The notes below the pieces were generated by a model. It saw only the letters and a program-made list of their open reading frames with translations. It was not told where the DNA came from and made no database searches. From contig CAYUEN010000053.1 in the NCBI GenBank assembly GCA_964443745.1, positions 1 through 6,610 on the forward strand: a DNA stretch of 6,610 nucleotides, written 5' to 3'. The translations under genes and the position numbers were made by a program. Shown in pieces: positions 1 to 5,931 of the stretch. Source of the stretch: CAYUEN01 sp964443745. GTDB taxonomy: Bacteria > Campylobacterota > Campylobacteria > Campylobacterales > QNZT01. The stretch's first letter is position 1; each line of letters opens with the position of its first letter.

Positions 1-101
1 TGGAGGGGTTCTGCAAACCCTATATTCGAGAGGTGAGGGGGCTGGAGAGTACGGCGATGGGTCTTTCCATAGAGAAACTGCTCCCTTTCATGGATCGGTA
101 G
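1..101 (+). CDS. maf: Maf-like nucleoside triphosphate pyrophosphatase, C-terminal fragment (5' truncated)
   Basis: An open frame enters from the left edge (first complete codon at base 3) and ends at TAG 99-101, giving 32 residues. The readable tail contains EGFCKPYIREVRGLEST followed by AMGLSIEKLLPFMDR. This fits the end of Maf/YhdE-family proteins, in which an EG.....I....GL....GLP-like stretch leads into a short final helix. Family members hydrolyse non-canonical or modified nucleoside triphosphates to monophosphates in the cytoplasm, and they were once called septum-formation inhibitors. The catalytic N-terminal part lies outside the window, so activity cannot be judged. Position supports the call: in Campylobacter, as I recall, maf lies just upstream of the class A PBP gene, and here a PBP1A gene follows two genes later. 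The stop is directly abutted by the next gene's ATG in the same frame. Identification from 32 residues is tentative. Confidence 0.6.
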   Translation, partial: EGFCKPYIREVRGLESTAMGLSIEKLLPFMDR

Positions 102-1190
102 ATGTACGAAAGAGAGCTGGAAGCGATCAGAAGATCACACCGTTTTCGGGAGCGAAATCTTTTGGATGAAGCGTTGATCGATCTGGCGACGAACGACTAT
201 CTGGGTTTTGCCGAAGATCATGCGCTGTATCGCAAGGCGTGCGAAAGGGTGGGAAGATATCGGAGTTTCGCTCCCAAGGCGTCGCAGTTGGTGGGCGGGT
301 ATCACCCTCTTCACCGGGAGTTCGAGTCCTATCTCTGCGAACTCAACGGTTTCGAGGCGGGTATCGTCGCCGGGAGCGGTTTTTTGGCGAATCTCTCCCT
401 GATCGAGGCGTTGCCGCGCAGAAGAGATCTGTTGCTGCTTGACGAGCACTACCACGCCAGCGGAGTGGTGGCGAGCCGGCTTGTGGATGCAGAGGTCGCT
501 TTCTTTCGCCACAACGACGCGGCGGATCTGGAACGTCGTATCAAGAAAGCGTCTGCCGAGCGGGTGATCGTCGCGGTGGAGGGAATCTATTCGATGGAGG
601 GGGATCTGTGTGCGAGGGAGATTTTCGAAGTGGCGGATCGTTACGGTGCGCTGTTGATCGTGGACGAGGCACACAGCAGCGGCGTGATCGGAGAGCGGTT
701 GCTGGGTATATTCGACCACTATCGGATCGCTCCCGGCCCCACCCACATCAAGATGGGAACGCTCGGCAAGGCGATGGGAAGCTACGGCGCCTATATCCTC
801 GCGTCCGAAGAGATCGTGCTCTATCTGCAAAATCGTGCCAAGGCGTTGATCTACGCGACCGCTCCGTCGGTTTTCGATATCGGGCTGGGATACGAGGCGG
901 TCGAAAAGTCGCAGCGGGAGGCGGGACGGATCAAAGAGGAGATCGCGCTGAGAAGGCGGATGGTACGGGAGATTTTCGGCATCGAGATGGCGGGGCTGAT
1001 TCTTCGGCTCGAAGTGAAAAGTTCGCAAAGGGCGCTGTCGTTGCAGGATTTCGGGCGTGAACAGGGCGTATATATCGGTGCGATACGTCCGCCGACGGTC
1101 GAGAGTGCGATACTTCGGATCATTTTGCGTATCGCTGTCTGCGCGCGACGGACCGAAACGTTTTTGCGGGCTTTGAAGGAGCGGCTGTAA
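102..1190 (+). CDS. bioF: 8-amino-7-oxononanoate synthase-like PLP enzyme (alpha-oxoamine synthase family)
   Basis: A 362-residue fold-type I PLP enzyme. BioF condenses pimeloyl-ACP (or pimeloyl-CoA) with L-alanine, releasing CO2, to make 8-amino-7-oxononanoate, the first step of biotin ring assembly, in the cytoplasm. Family motifs appear in order: NDYLGF (31-36); SQLVGGYHPLHREFE (61-75); a GSGFLAN loop (91-97); the H118 expected to stack on the PLP ring; DEAHSSGVIG (188-197) with PLP-binding D188 and H191; GTLGKAMGSYGA (219-230) with K223 as the likely Schiff-base lysine; and IRPPTV (328-333). It is slightly shorter than the roughly 385-residue E. coli enzyme. No other bio gene is in view, so a sister activity such as 2-amino-3-ketobutyrate CoA ligase is possible though less likely given the neighbourhood-independent motif match. 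The ATG immediately follows the upstream TAG and lacks a good Shine-Dalgarno, implying translation by ribosomes finishing maf. Confidence 0.8.
   Translation: MYERELEAIRRSHRFRERNLLDEALIDLATNDYLGFAEDHALYRKACERVGRYRSFAPKASQLVGGYHPLHREFESYLCELNGFEAGIVAGSGFLANLSLIEALPRRRDLLLLDEHYHASGVVASRLVDAEVAFFRHNDAADLERRIKKASAERVIVAVEGIYSMEGDLCAREIFEVADRYGALLIVDEAHSSGVIGERLLGIFDHYRIAPGPTHIKMGTLGKAMGSYGAYILASEEIVLYLQNRAKALIYATAPSVFDIGLGYEAVEKSQREAGRIKEEIALRRRMVREIFGIEMAGLILRLEVKSSQRALSLQDFGREQGVYIGAIRPPTVESAILRIILRIAVCARRTETFLRALKERL
1176..1181 (+). promoter_or_regulatory. Shine-Dalgarno for the ABC ATPase gene
   Basis: AAGGAG lies 8 bases before the ATG at 1190, inside the last codons of the bioF-like gene. 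It supports the short-overlap start, in which the bioF TAA and the ATG share one base (TAATG). Confidence 0.75.
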
Positions 1191-1888
1191 TGGCGGATTT
1201 CGTCTGTAGAAAGTTGCTGATCAGACATCGATCGTTGAATCTGGTGAACATCTCTTTCAAAATCGTGTCGGCTTTCGCTCTGGTGGGAGAGAGCGGAAGC
1301 GGGAAGAGCCTGACGCTCAAGGCGCTTTTGGGAATGGTGCCCCGGGAGCTTTATTGCGAGATGGAGGTGGAGGCGGATTTCGTGCTTGAACGCGGCAAAA
1401 CCGTTTCGATCGTCCCGCAAAACCCTTTCACCGCGCTTTCGCCGCTGACGAAGATCGGCGATCAGTTTTTCATTCCCCTCGAAGAGAGTCGAAGGTTTTT
1501 GGAGATGGTGGAGCTCGAATCCGGGATGCTCGAGCGTTACCCGTCCGAACTCTCGGGAGGACAACTGCAGCGGGTGATCATCGCGATGGCGCTCGCTTCG
1601 AGGCCGAAGCTGTTGTTGTTGGACGAGCCGACGACCGCGCTGGATAGCGACACGAAGGAGACGATTTTGAAGCTGATCAAAAGGTTGCAAAAGGAGTTTG
1701 ACTACAAGATTCTTTTCGTTACGCATGATATCGAATCGAGTAGATTGCTGTGCGAAGAGATCGCGATACTGAAAAAGGGTATAATAGTCGAACACGGTAC
1801 CCTGGAAGCGGTCCTGGAAAATCCGAAATCGGAATATACCGAAGCGCTGATCGCAGCCAATTTCAAAAACAGAGGAAAAAGAGCGTGA
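1190..1888 (+). CDS. Stand-alone ABC transporter ATP-binding protein, peptide/nickel (DppD/OppD/NikD) type
   Basis: A 232-residue nucleotide-binding domain with all the hydrolysis motifs: Walker A GESGSGKS (33-40), Q-loop Q77 in VPQNPFTALSP, signature LSGGQ (121-125), Walker B LLLLDE with catalytic E146, D-loop ALD (150-152) and H-loop H179. The GESGSGKS and QNPFTALSP wording is typical of ATPases of peptide and nickel importers, which energise two inner-membrane permeases fed by a periplasmic binding protein. None of those partners is in the window. The protein is compact: usual DppD/OppD proteins are around 320 residues, and here the C-terminal oligopeptide-type extension is missing. The stretches from Walker A to Q-loop and from Q-loop to signature also look short. 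All catalytic residues are present, so it should bind and hydrolyse ATP; the substrate is unknown. Its start overlaps bioF by one base and its stop overlaps the PBP start by four, so it is probably co-translated with both. Confidence 0.85.
   Translation: MADFVCRKLLIRHRSLNLVNISFKIVSAFALVGESGSGKSLTLKALLGMVPRELYCEMEVEADFVLERGKTVSIVPQNPFTALSPLTKIGDQFFIPLEESRRFLEMVELESGMLERYPSELSGGQLQRVIIAMALASRPKLLLLDEPTTALDSDTKETILKLIKRLQKEFDYKILFVTHDIESSRLLCEEIAILKKGIIVEHGTLEAVLENPKSEYTEALIAANFKNRGKRA
1780..1785 (+). promoter_or_regulatory. Possible internal -10 box upstream of the PBP gene
   Basis: A perfect TATAAT sits inside the ABC ATPase gene, about 100 bases before the PBP start. There is no convincing -35 hexamer at 17 bases and no TG extension. 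The box falls on codons for Ile-Ile-Val, which can produce it by chance, so it is only a candidate secondary promoter. Confidence 0.2.
1871..1876 (+). promoter_or_regulatory. Shine-Dalgarno that fixes the GTG start of the PBP gene
   Basis: AGAGGA lies 8 bases before the GTG at 1885. No other start nearby in this frame gives a sensible N terminus: an ATG far upstream at 1750 would add 45 residues read out of frame through the ATPase gene. Confidence 0.7.
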
Positions 1889-3861
1889 AATTTGTCAAAT
1901 ACCTGTTTTCATTTCTATTCGTACTGCTGATCGTCGTATTGATCGGCGCGGCGGTGGTCTTTTTGAGATACGCCAACGGATTGTCGGTAAATCTGGACGA
2001 ACTGGTCCACTACAAGCCCGAGATCACGACGGAGATCTACGACAGAAACGGAGAGTTGATCGCCAATGTGTTCAAAGACCGCCACCGTCTCTACGCCCGG
2101 TACGACGAGATTCCGCCCCGTATGATCGAAGCGTTGATCGCGATCGAGGATACGGTCTTTTTCGAACATAGCGGCGTCAATTTCGAAGCGATACTTCGTG
2201 CCGTGATGAAAGATATCAAGGAGATGAAACTCAAAGAGGGGGCGAGTACCCTGACCCAACAGTTGGTCAAAAACAGGCTGCTTTCGAACGAAAAAAAGCT
2301 GGAACGAAAGGTGAAAGAGGCGATTTTGGCGATGGAGCTGGAGCAGAAACTGACCAAGGAGCAGATACTGGAGCGTTACTTGAACGAAGTCTATTTCGGC
2401 CATCGCTACTACGGTATCAAAACGGCGGCTCGGGGATATTTCAGAAAAGATCTTAGAGATCTCAATCTCAAAGAGATGGCGATGCTCGTGGGGTTGCCCC
2501 AGGCTCCGCACTATTACGACCCTACGCGTCACCTGGATATCTCCCTCGCACGTGCCAATACCGTCTTGCAGCGGATGCATCAATTGGGATGGATCACCGA
2601 TGAAGAGCTCCGAAAATACGAACGTTACCGGCCCAAAATTTACAATGATTCCCTCACCCAAAACAGAGCGCCCTATATTGTGGACGAAGTGCTCAGAATC
2701 TTGCAGAAAACTTATCCGGATATTCGTACGGGCGGCTACAAAATCTATACTACGATCGATCTGCAACTCCAAAATCAAGCCAAAAAATCGCTGAAAGAGG
2801 GGTATGAGCGGATTATAGAGCGGGAGATGAATCGCAAACTGAGAAAAGATGAGAATCGTACCGACTACTCCGATCTCAACGGCGCGATCGTCGTACTCGA
2901 AAACAAAACGGGAGAGGTGTTGGCGCTCGTGGGGGGTGTGGATTACGAAAAGAGCTCTTTCAACCGTGCGACCAGAAGCCTCCGACAGCCCGGATCGAGT
3001 TTCAAACCCTTCATCTACCAGACGGCGCTCGATCTGGGATATTCGACGCAAAGCAGACTCGCGGATATCTCCCGCACTTTCACCTACAAGGACAAGGACG
3101 AAGAGAAGGAGTGGAAGCCCAAAAACTACGAAAAGAATTTCGAGGGGTTGATCACCCTGCGCGAAGCGCTGGTACACTCCAGAAATCTGGCGACGATCAA
3201 TCTGGTCAACGAGATCGGCCTGGGTACGCTTCATAGAAGGATCCAGCAGATGGGTTTTCGGCATGTTCCCAACGATCTGTCGATTTCACTGGGGACGTTC
3301 GGAATCTCTCCTCTGGAATTCGCCGGATTTTATACGATCTTTTCCAATTACGGCACGAAAGTCGAGCCGTTGCTCATCAAAAGCGTGACGAATCTGGAGG
3401 GAAACACGACGACTTTTTCCACCAAAGAGCGAAATATCACCACGCCTCCGCAGGCGTTTTTGACGATTTCGATTCTTGAAGATGTCGTTCGCAGGGGCAC
3501 CGGGCGTAAAGCCGCCGTAAAGGGGATCGATCTTGCCGGCAAAACGGGGACGACCAACGAATACAGAGATGCGTGGTTTTGCGGTTTTTCACCCGAAATC
3601 GAAACGATCGTCTGGTTTGGCAAAGACAACAACCAGCCGATGCACAAAGAGACGGGAGGCAAAGCGGCGGCGCCGGTTTTTCGCAGTTTTTACGAGGCCT
3701 ACTTGAAGCTCCATCCTGAGACGAAGCGCCATTTCGATATACCGGCGGGAGTGCGGCATGTGAAGATAAAAGGGAGAGACGAATACTTCACACAGATCTC
3801 CAAACCCCCCAAAGAGGCACAGAGTTCCCCTTCGACCGAAGATGGGGAGTTGCTTTTCTAG
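1885..3861 (+). CDS. mrcA: Bifunctional class A penicillin-binding protein 1A (peptidoglycan glycosyltransferase/transpeptidase)
   Basis: A 658-residue enzyme (named pbpA in Campylobacter) that polymerises lipid II into glycan strands and cross-links the stem peptides on the periplasmic side of the inner membrane. A short cytoplasmic start is followed by one membrane anchor (about residues 5-28). The GT51 domain shows IEDTVFFEHSG with catalytic E88, GASTLTQQLVKN (119-130), and EQILERYLNEVYFG. The transpeptidase domain shows PGSSFKP with nucleophile S371 and K374, SRN at 432-434, and KTGTT from K553. All active-site motifs are intact. The length suits a PBP1A without the extra domains of the 850-residue E. 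coli enzyme. The start is GTG, overlapping the ATPase stop as GTGA, with AGAGGA upstream; the N terminus then reads VKFVKYLFSFLFVLL, a sensible membrane anchor. The TAG stop shares a CTAG with the convergent gene. Confidence 0.95.
   Translation: MKFVKYLFSFLFVLLIVVLIGAAVVFLRYANGLSVNLDELVHYKPEITTEIYDRNGELIANVFKDRHRLYARYDEIPPRMIEALIAIEDTVFFEHSGVNFEAILRAVMKDIKEMKLKEGASTLTQQLVKNRLLSNEKKLERKVKEAILAMELEQKLTKEQILERYLNEVYFGHRYYGIKTAARGYFRKDLRDLNLKEMAMLVGLPQAPHYYDPTRHLDISLARANTVLQRMHQLGWITDEELRKYERYRPKIYNDSLTQNRAPYIVDEVLRILQKTYPDIRTGGYKIYTTIDLQLQNQAKKSLKEGYERIIEREMNRKLRKDENRTDYSDLNGAIVVLENKTGEVLALVGGVDYEKSSFNRATRSLRQPGSSFKPFIYQTALDLGYSTQSRLADISRTFTYKDKDEEKEWKPKNYEKNFEGLITLREALVHSRNLATINLVNEIGLGTLHRRIQQMGFRHVPNDLSISLGTFGISPLEFAGFYTIFSNYGTKVEPLLIKSVTNLEGNTTTFSTKERNITTPPQAFLTISILEDVVRRGTGRKAAVKGIDLAGKTGTTNEYRDAWFCGFSPEIETIVWFGKDNNQPMHKETGGKAAAPVFRSFYEAYLKLHPETKRHFDIPAGVRHVKIKGRDEYFTQISKPPKEAQSSPSTEDGELLF
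3827..3849 (+). terminator. Weak hairpin near the convergent gene ends (possible terminator)
   Basis: CCC and CTTC pair with GAAG and GGG around a GACC loop, with a two-base AT bulge on the 3' side, inside the last codons of the PBP gene. On the plus strand a short TTTT follows a few bases later, but there is no proper U tract directly after the stem. On the minus strand no U tract is seen. This is a weak candidate only. Confidence 0.15.
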
Positions 3862-4961
3862 TAAGAGCTGTACTTCTCTGGGGAGAGCCAGGTATCGGCG
3901 TCGAAGTTGTAAACGAAACCGAATCTGGCATATCCGTATTTTTTGTCGTATTTGGATTGGGTGTATTTGTTGTAGAGATAGGGGATGACCCCGTTGAATT
4001 GATGGAGCATCAGTTTGCCTCCTATGAATACGATGGTGCGGTCGTTGACGGCTCTGCTGATCGCCGCTTTGATGATGTGGTTGTCGTTGTTTTCTCCAAG
4101 TTCATCCCCGCGGCCTACAAGACGAATGTATTCATACCCCAAATCGAAAAGAAACTTGTGCCACTCCATAGTCCATGAGAAGCCTCCGAAGAGACTTCTT
4201 TCGTTGCGAGAGAGGTCGAGATCACCAAATTCATCGATTGCCGCCTGTACAATGGAGTTGTAAGGTTTTAATACGATATCCGAGTCGATAGAAGTCGTGC
4301 GAATACCCAGGTACATGTTGAGTATTGTCCGTTTTATTCGGGTGCCAGCTGTCAACCGGATAAAATATCCAGTATCGGACATATTTTGAATCACAAGATA
4401 AGGGGGGGTATCTCCAAAAGAGAGACTCAGGTTCTCACCATAATAAAAAACATCGTTTTCGAGTCTGAAATTACCATCGGGTCTGATTTTTTTCAACATC
4501 GAATTCAAGGTCGATTCTTTTCTGATCGCAAGATCGTCGGCACCGTTGTGAACATAACCGAAATCGATCGCATAGCTTTCTATGAAAGCGGTCGGATTGT
4601 AATAGAGGTTGAGTTTGAGGTAGAGCTCGTGTTGGGAATTTTTGAGTTTGTCGTCGATGTAGTTGATATGAAGCCGCTCGAAATTGTAATGGAGAGAAAG
4701 ATAAGGGCGCAATCCATATCCAAGGGAGAGTGCATATCCAACGGCATCGCCGATCGCGCCGTAATTTTGTGCATTTCCGAGTTGGCTGGCCCTGACGTTG
4801 AAGAGATCGAGGGTATCGTTGACCCGATCGTAGGTAGCGCTGATATATCCTCTCTTTTCATTTAGTGGATAGGCGCGGATATCGTTGGTGGTCATCGCGA
4901 TATCTTCGGATGCCTGCAGCGAAAAGAGCAGCGTTGTGATGAGTATCGTCCGTTTGATCAT
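3858..4961 (-). CDS. Uncharacterised exported, probably outer-membrane beta-barrel-like protein at the end of a polysaccharide export operon
   Basis: I do not recognise this 367-residue protein. It starts MIKRTILITTLLFSLQASED, a short signal peptide with K3/R4, a hydrophobic core and probable cleavage after the LQA at 15-17. The mature part is rich in Tyr, Phe, Asn and Asp, and has many short alternating stretches such as YGLRPYLSLHYNF, KFLFDLGYEYIRL and YGYARFGFVYNF. That pattern suits amphipathic strands of an outer-membrane barrel. The last strand-like segment is followed by a tail of about 13 residues ending in Tyr, so the usual C-terminal barrel signal is not at the very end. It is the third gene after the Wza-like and Wzz genes, 10 bases from wzz, so a role in surface polysaccharide export, anchoring or modification is inferred. 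The ATG at 4961 is preferred over 4988 because it has AAAGGAAA correctly placed and starts directly with the signal peptide. Confidence 0.8.
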   Translation of the reverse strand: MIKRTILITTLLFSLQASEDIAMTTNDIRAYPLNEKRGYISATYDRVNDTLDLFNVRASQLGNAQNYGAIGDAVGYALSLGYGLRPYLSLHYNFERLHINYIDDKLKNSQHELYLKLNLYYNPTAFIESYAIDFGYVHNGADDLAIRKESTLNSMLKKIRPDGNFRLENDVFYYGENLSLSFGDTPPYLVIQNMSDTGYFIRLTAGTRIKRTILNMYLGIRTTSIDSDIVLKPYNSIVQAAIDEFGDLDLSRNERSLFGGFSWTMEWHKFLFDLGYEYIRLVGRGDELGENNDNHIIKAAISRAVNDRTIVFIGGKLMLHQFNGVIPYLYNKYTQSKYDKKYGYARFGFVYNFDADTWLSPEKYSSY

Positions 4962-4965
4962 AATG

Positions 4966-4973
4966 TTTCCTTT
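4966..4973 (-). promoter_or_regulatory. Shine-Dalgarno for the putative outer-membrane protein
   Basis: Minus-strand AAAGGAAA overlaps the TAA of wzz; its AAGGA core lies 6 bases before the ATG at 4961. It decides for this start over the in-frame ATG at 4988, which lies inside wzz. The AAGGA core can pair with a TCCTT just upstream (see findings). Confidence 0.75.
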
Positions 4974-5919
4974 AAAAGGAGATATCACTCTCCCGCTCGT
5001 TCGAGTTTTTCAAAAATTCGATGAAAAAGACCAGAAAAATACCGAGTATGATCGATGTGATGAAAGCCACGATAACGATCAATGCCCGTTTTGGTCCCGA
5101 TTTGTCTTTTATATAGGCGACTTGGGGTTTGGTCAGTTGTTTGACCATATAGAATTCTCCCGCTTGTGAGAGGACTTTTTTTCTCACCAGTGCCGAGAGA
5201 AGTTCGTTGATGTTGGCTCTTAGATCCAGATTTTTGGCATTTTCCAACTCTTTTTCATAATAACGCATCTGTTCGTCGATCTCTTTGAGGTCGAGTTCCT
5301 TGATGTAGTCACTCATCTCTTTCAGGTAGATATCGACCAGCTTTTTCGCCAGAAAGCGGTCTTCGAATTTCGCCGCCAGGGTAATCGCGCCGCTTTTTTT
5401 GTCGGTCGAGACGGAGAGGATATCCTTTAGTTTCTTGTAAGTGTCGAAATAGATATCTTCTTTCGTCTTCTCTTCATCTGATTTGGATGGCTTGAGCAGT
5501 TTGTACAGGCCATCGTAGCCCAGGGCGAAAACGAGATCTTTTTCGTAGAAGGCAGGGTCGAGGAATTTATCCAGATGATATTTGGTGATAATGGTTCGGT
5601 TGAAAGGGTAGTCTCCGATCAGATTTTTAAAGAGTTCTCCCACGTCGATTCCGCCTCCGCTTCCACCCAGATCGATTCCCGCCATCGCCGCCATCGCCGC
5701 TGCGCCTCCGGAGATGGAGGGTTTGCCCTGTTCCTTGAGAATCAGAATCGTTTTGGAGGTGTAGACGTTGGGTCTATACAAGGTATAGACGATCGCCAGC
5801 GAAGTGATGAAAAAAGTGAGCGTCGCGATTTTGAACTTGTTGTTCCAGATCGTCGTGAAAAGCTCTCTCAGATCGATCTCGTCCTCTTCGATACACTGTA
5901 TCGGTACTTCCTGTTGCAA
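4972..5919 (-). CDS. wzz: Wzz-type chain-length regulator / polysaccharide co-polymerase
   Basis: A 315-residue inner-membrane protein with the Wzz layout: a cytoplasmic N terminus with an IDLRELFTTIW segment (15-25), a first membrane helix (about 30-48), a large periplasmic domain, and a second membrane helix (about 279-303) before a short charged tail. Residues about 203-262 are highly charged and helical, as expected for the extended coiled arm of these proteins. Wzz proteins oligomerise and set the length of O-antigen or capsule chains made by the Wzy polymerase. No Walker A or tyrosine-rich kinase domain follows the second helix, so this is not a fused Wzc-type tyrosine autokinase; any kinase partner would be a separate protein. 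A Gly/Ala-rich segment (about 71-94) interrupts the first periplasmic part. The start codon is TTG, supported by AAAGGAG 5 bases upstream; the next in-frame Met is deep inside the protein. Confidence 0.88.
   Translation of the reverse strand: MQQEVPIQCIEEDEIDLRELFTTIWNNKFKIATLTFFITSLAIVYTLYRPNVYTSKTILILKEQGKPSISGGAAAMAAMAGIDLGGSGGGIDVGELFKNLIGDYPFNRTIITKYHLDKFLDPAFYEKDLVFALGYDGLYKLLKPSKSDEEKTKEDIYFDTYKKLKDILSVSTDKKSGAITLAAKFEDRFLAKKLVDIYLKEMSDYIKELDLKEIDEQMRYYEKELENAKNLDLRANINELLSALVRKKVLSQAGEFYMVKQLTKPQVAYIKDKSGPKRALIVIVAFITSIILGIFLVFFIEFLKNSNERESDISF
5646..5710 (-). repeat. Low-complexity Gly/Ala-rich coding segment with a 9-base tandem duplication
   Basis: The segment of wzz coding for residues about 71-92 uses only a few residue types (Gly, Ala, Met, Ile, Asp). 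On the plus strand GCCATCGCC occurs twice in tandem at 5681-5689 and 5690-5698, and a GID..G unit occurs twice in the protein. It could expand or contract by slippage without breaking the frame. Confidence 0.5.
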
Positions 5920-5924
5920 TAGAG

Positions 5925-5931
5925 CTCCTTT
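5925..5931 (-). promoter_or_regulatory. Strong Shine-Dalgarno that fixes the TTG start of wzz
   Basis: Minus-strand AAAGGAG lies 5 bases before the TTG at 5919, and its first bases overlap the TAA of the upstream gene. No ATG or GTG gives an alternative N terminus that keeps the first membrane helix. Confidence 0.8.

Noticed and set aside
135..1795. Minus-strand open frames at 135-1028 and 851-1795 opposite the bioF-like and ATPase genes
   Set aside because: They are shadows of well-supported genes. The products are rich in Arg, His, Gln and Leu with no family motif, and no SD-start arrangement stands out.
1750..1884. Upstream ATG at 1750 as start of the PBP gene
   Set aside because: The added 45 residues would be read out of frame through the conserved end of the ATPase gene. 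The GTG at 1885 has an SD and begins right before the membrane anchor.
1915..3264. Long minus-strand open frame of 449 codons opposite the PBP gene
   Set aside because: The plus strand encodes an intact PBP1A with every motif. The antisense product has no recognisable domain, and its composition is what reversed codons of the real gene would give.
3876..3887. CTCT-GGGG-AGAG mini-hairpin just past the convergent stops
   Set aside because: The four-base stem is too short and there is no U tract on either strand.
4386..4865. Plus-strand open frame of 159 codons opposite the outer-membrane protein gene
   Set aside because: The minus-strand frame has a signal peptide, an SD and operon context; this one has none, and its repeated Val/Ile/Glu content reflects antisense codons.
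4962..4988. ATG at 4988 as start of the outer-membrane protein gene
   Set aside because: It lies inside wzz and would put MISPFKGNI ahead of the signal peptide, whereas the ATG at 4961 has a well-placed SD.
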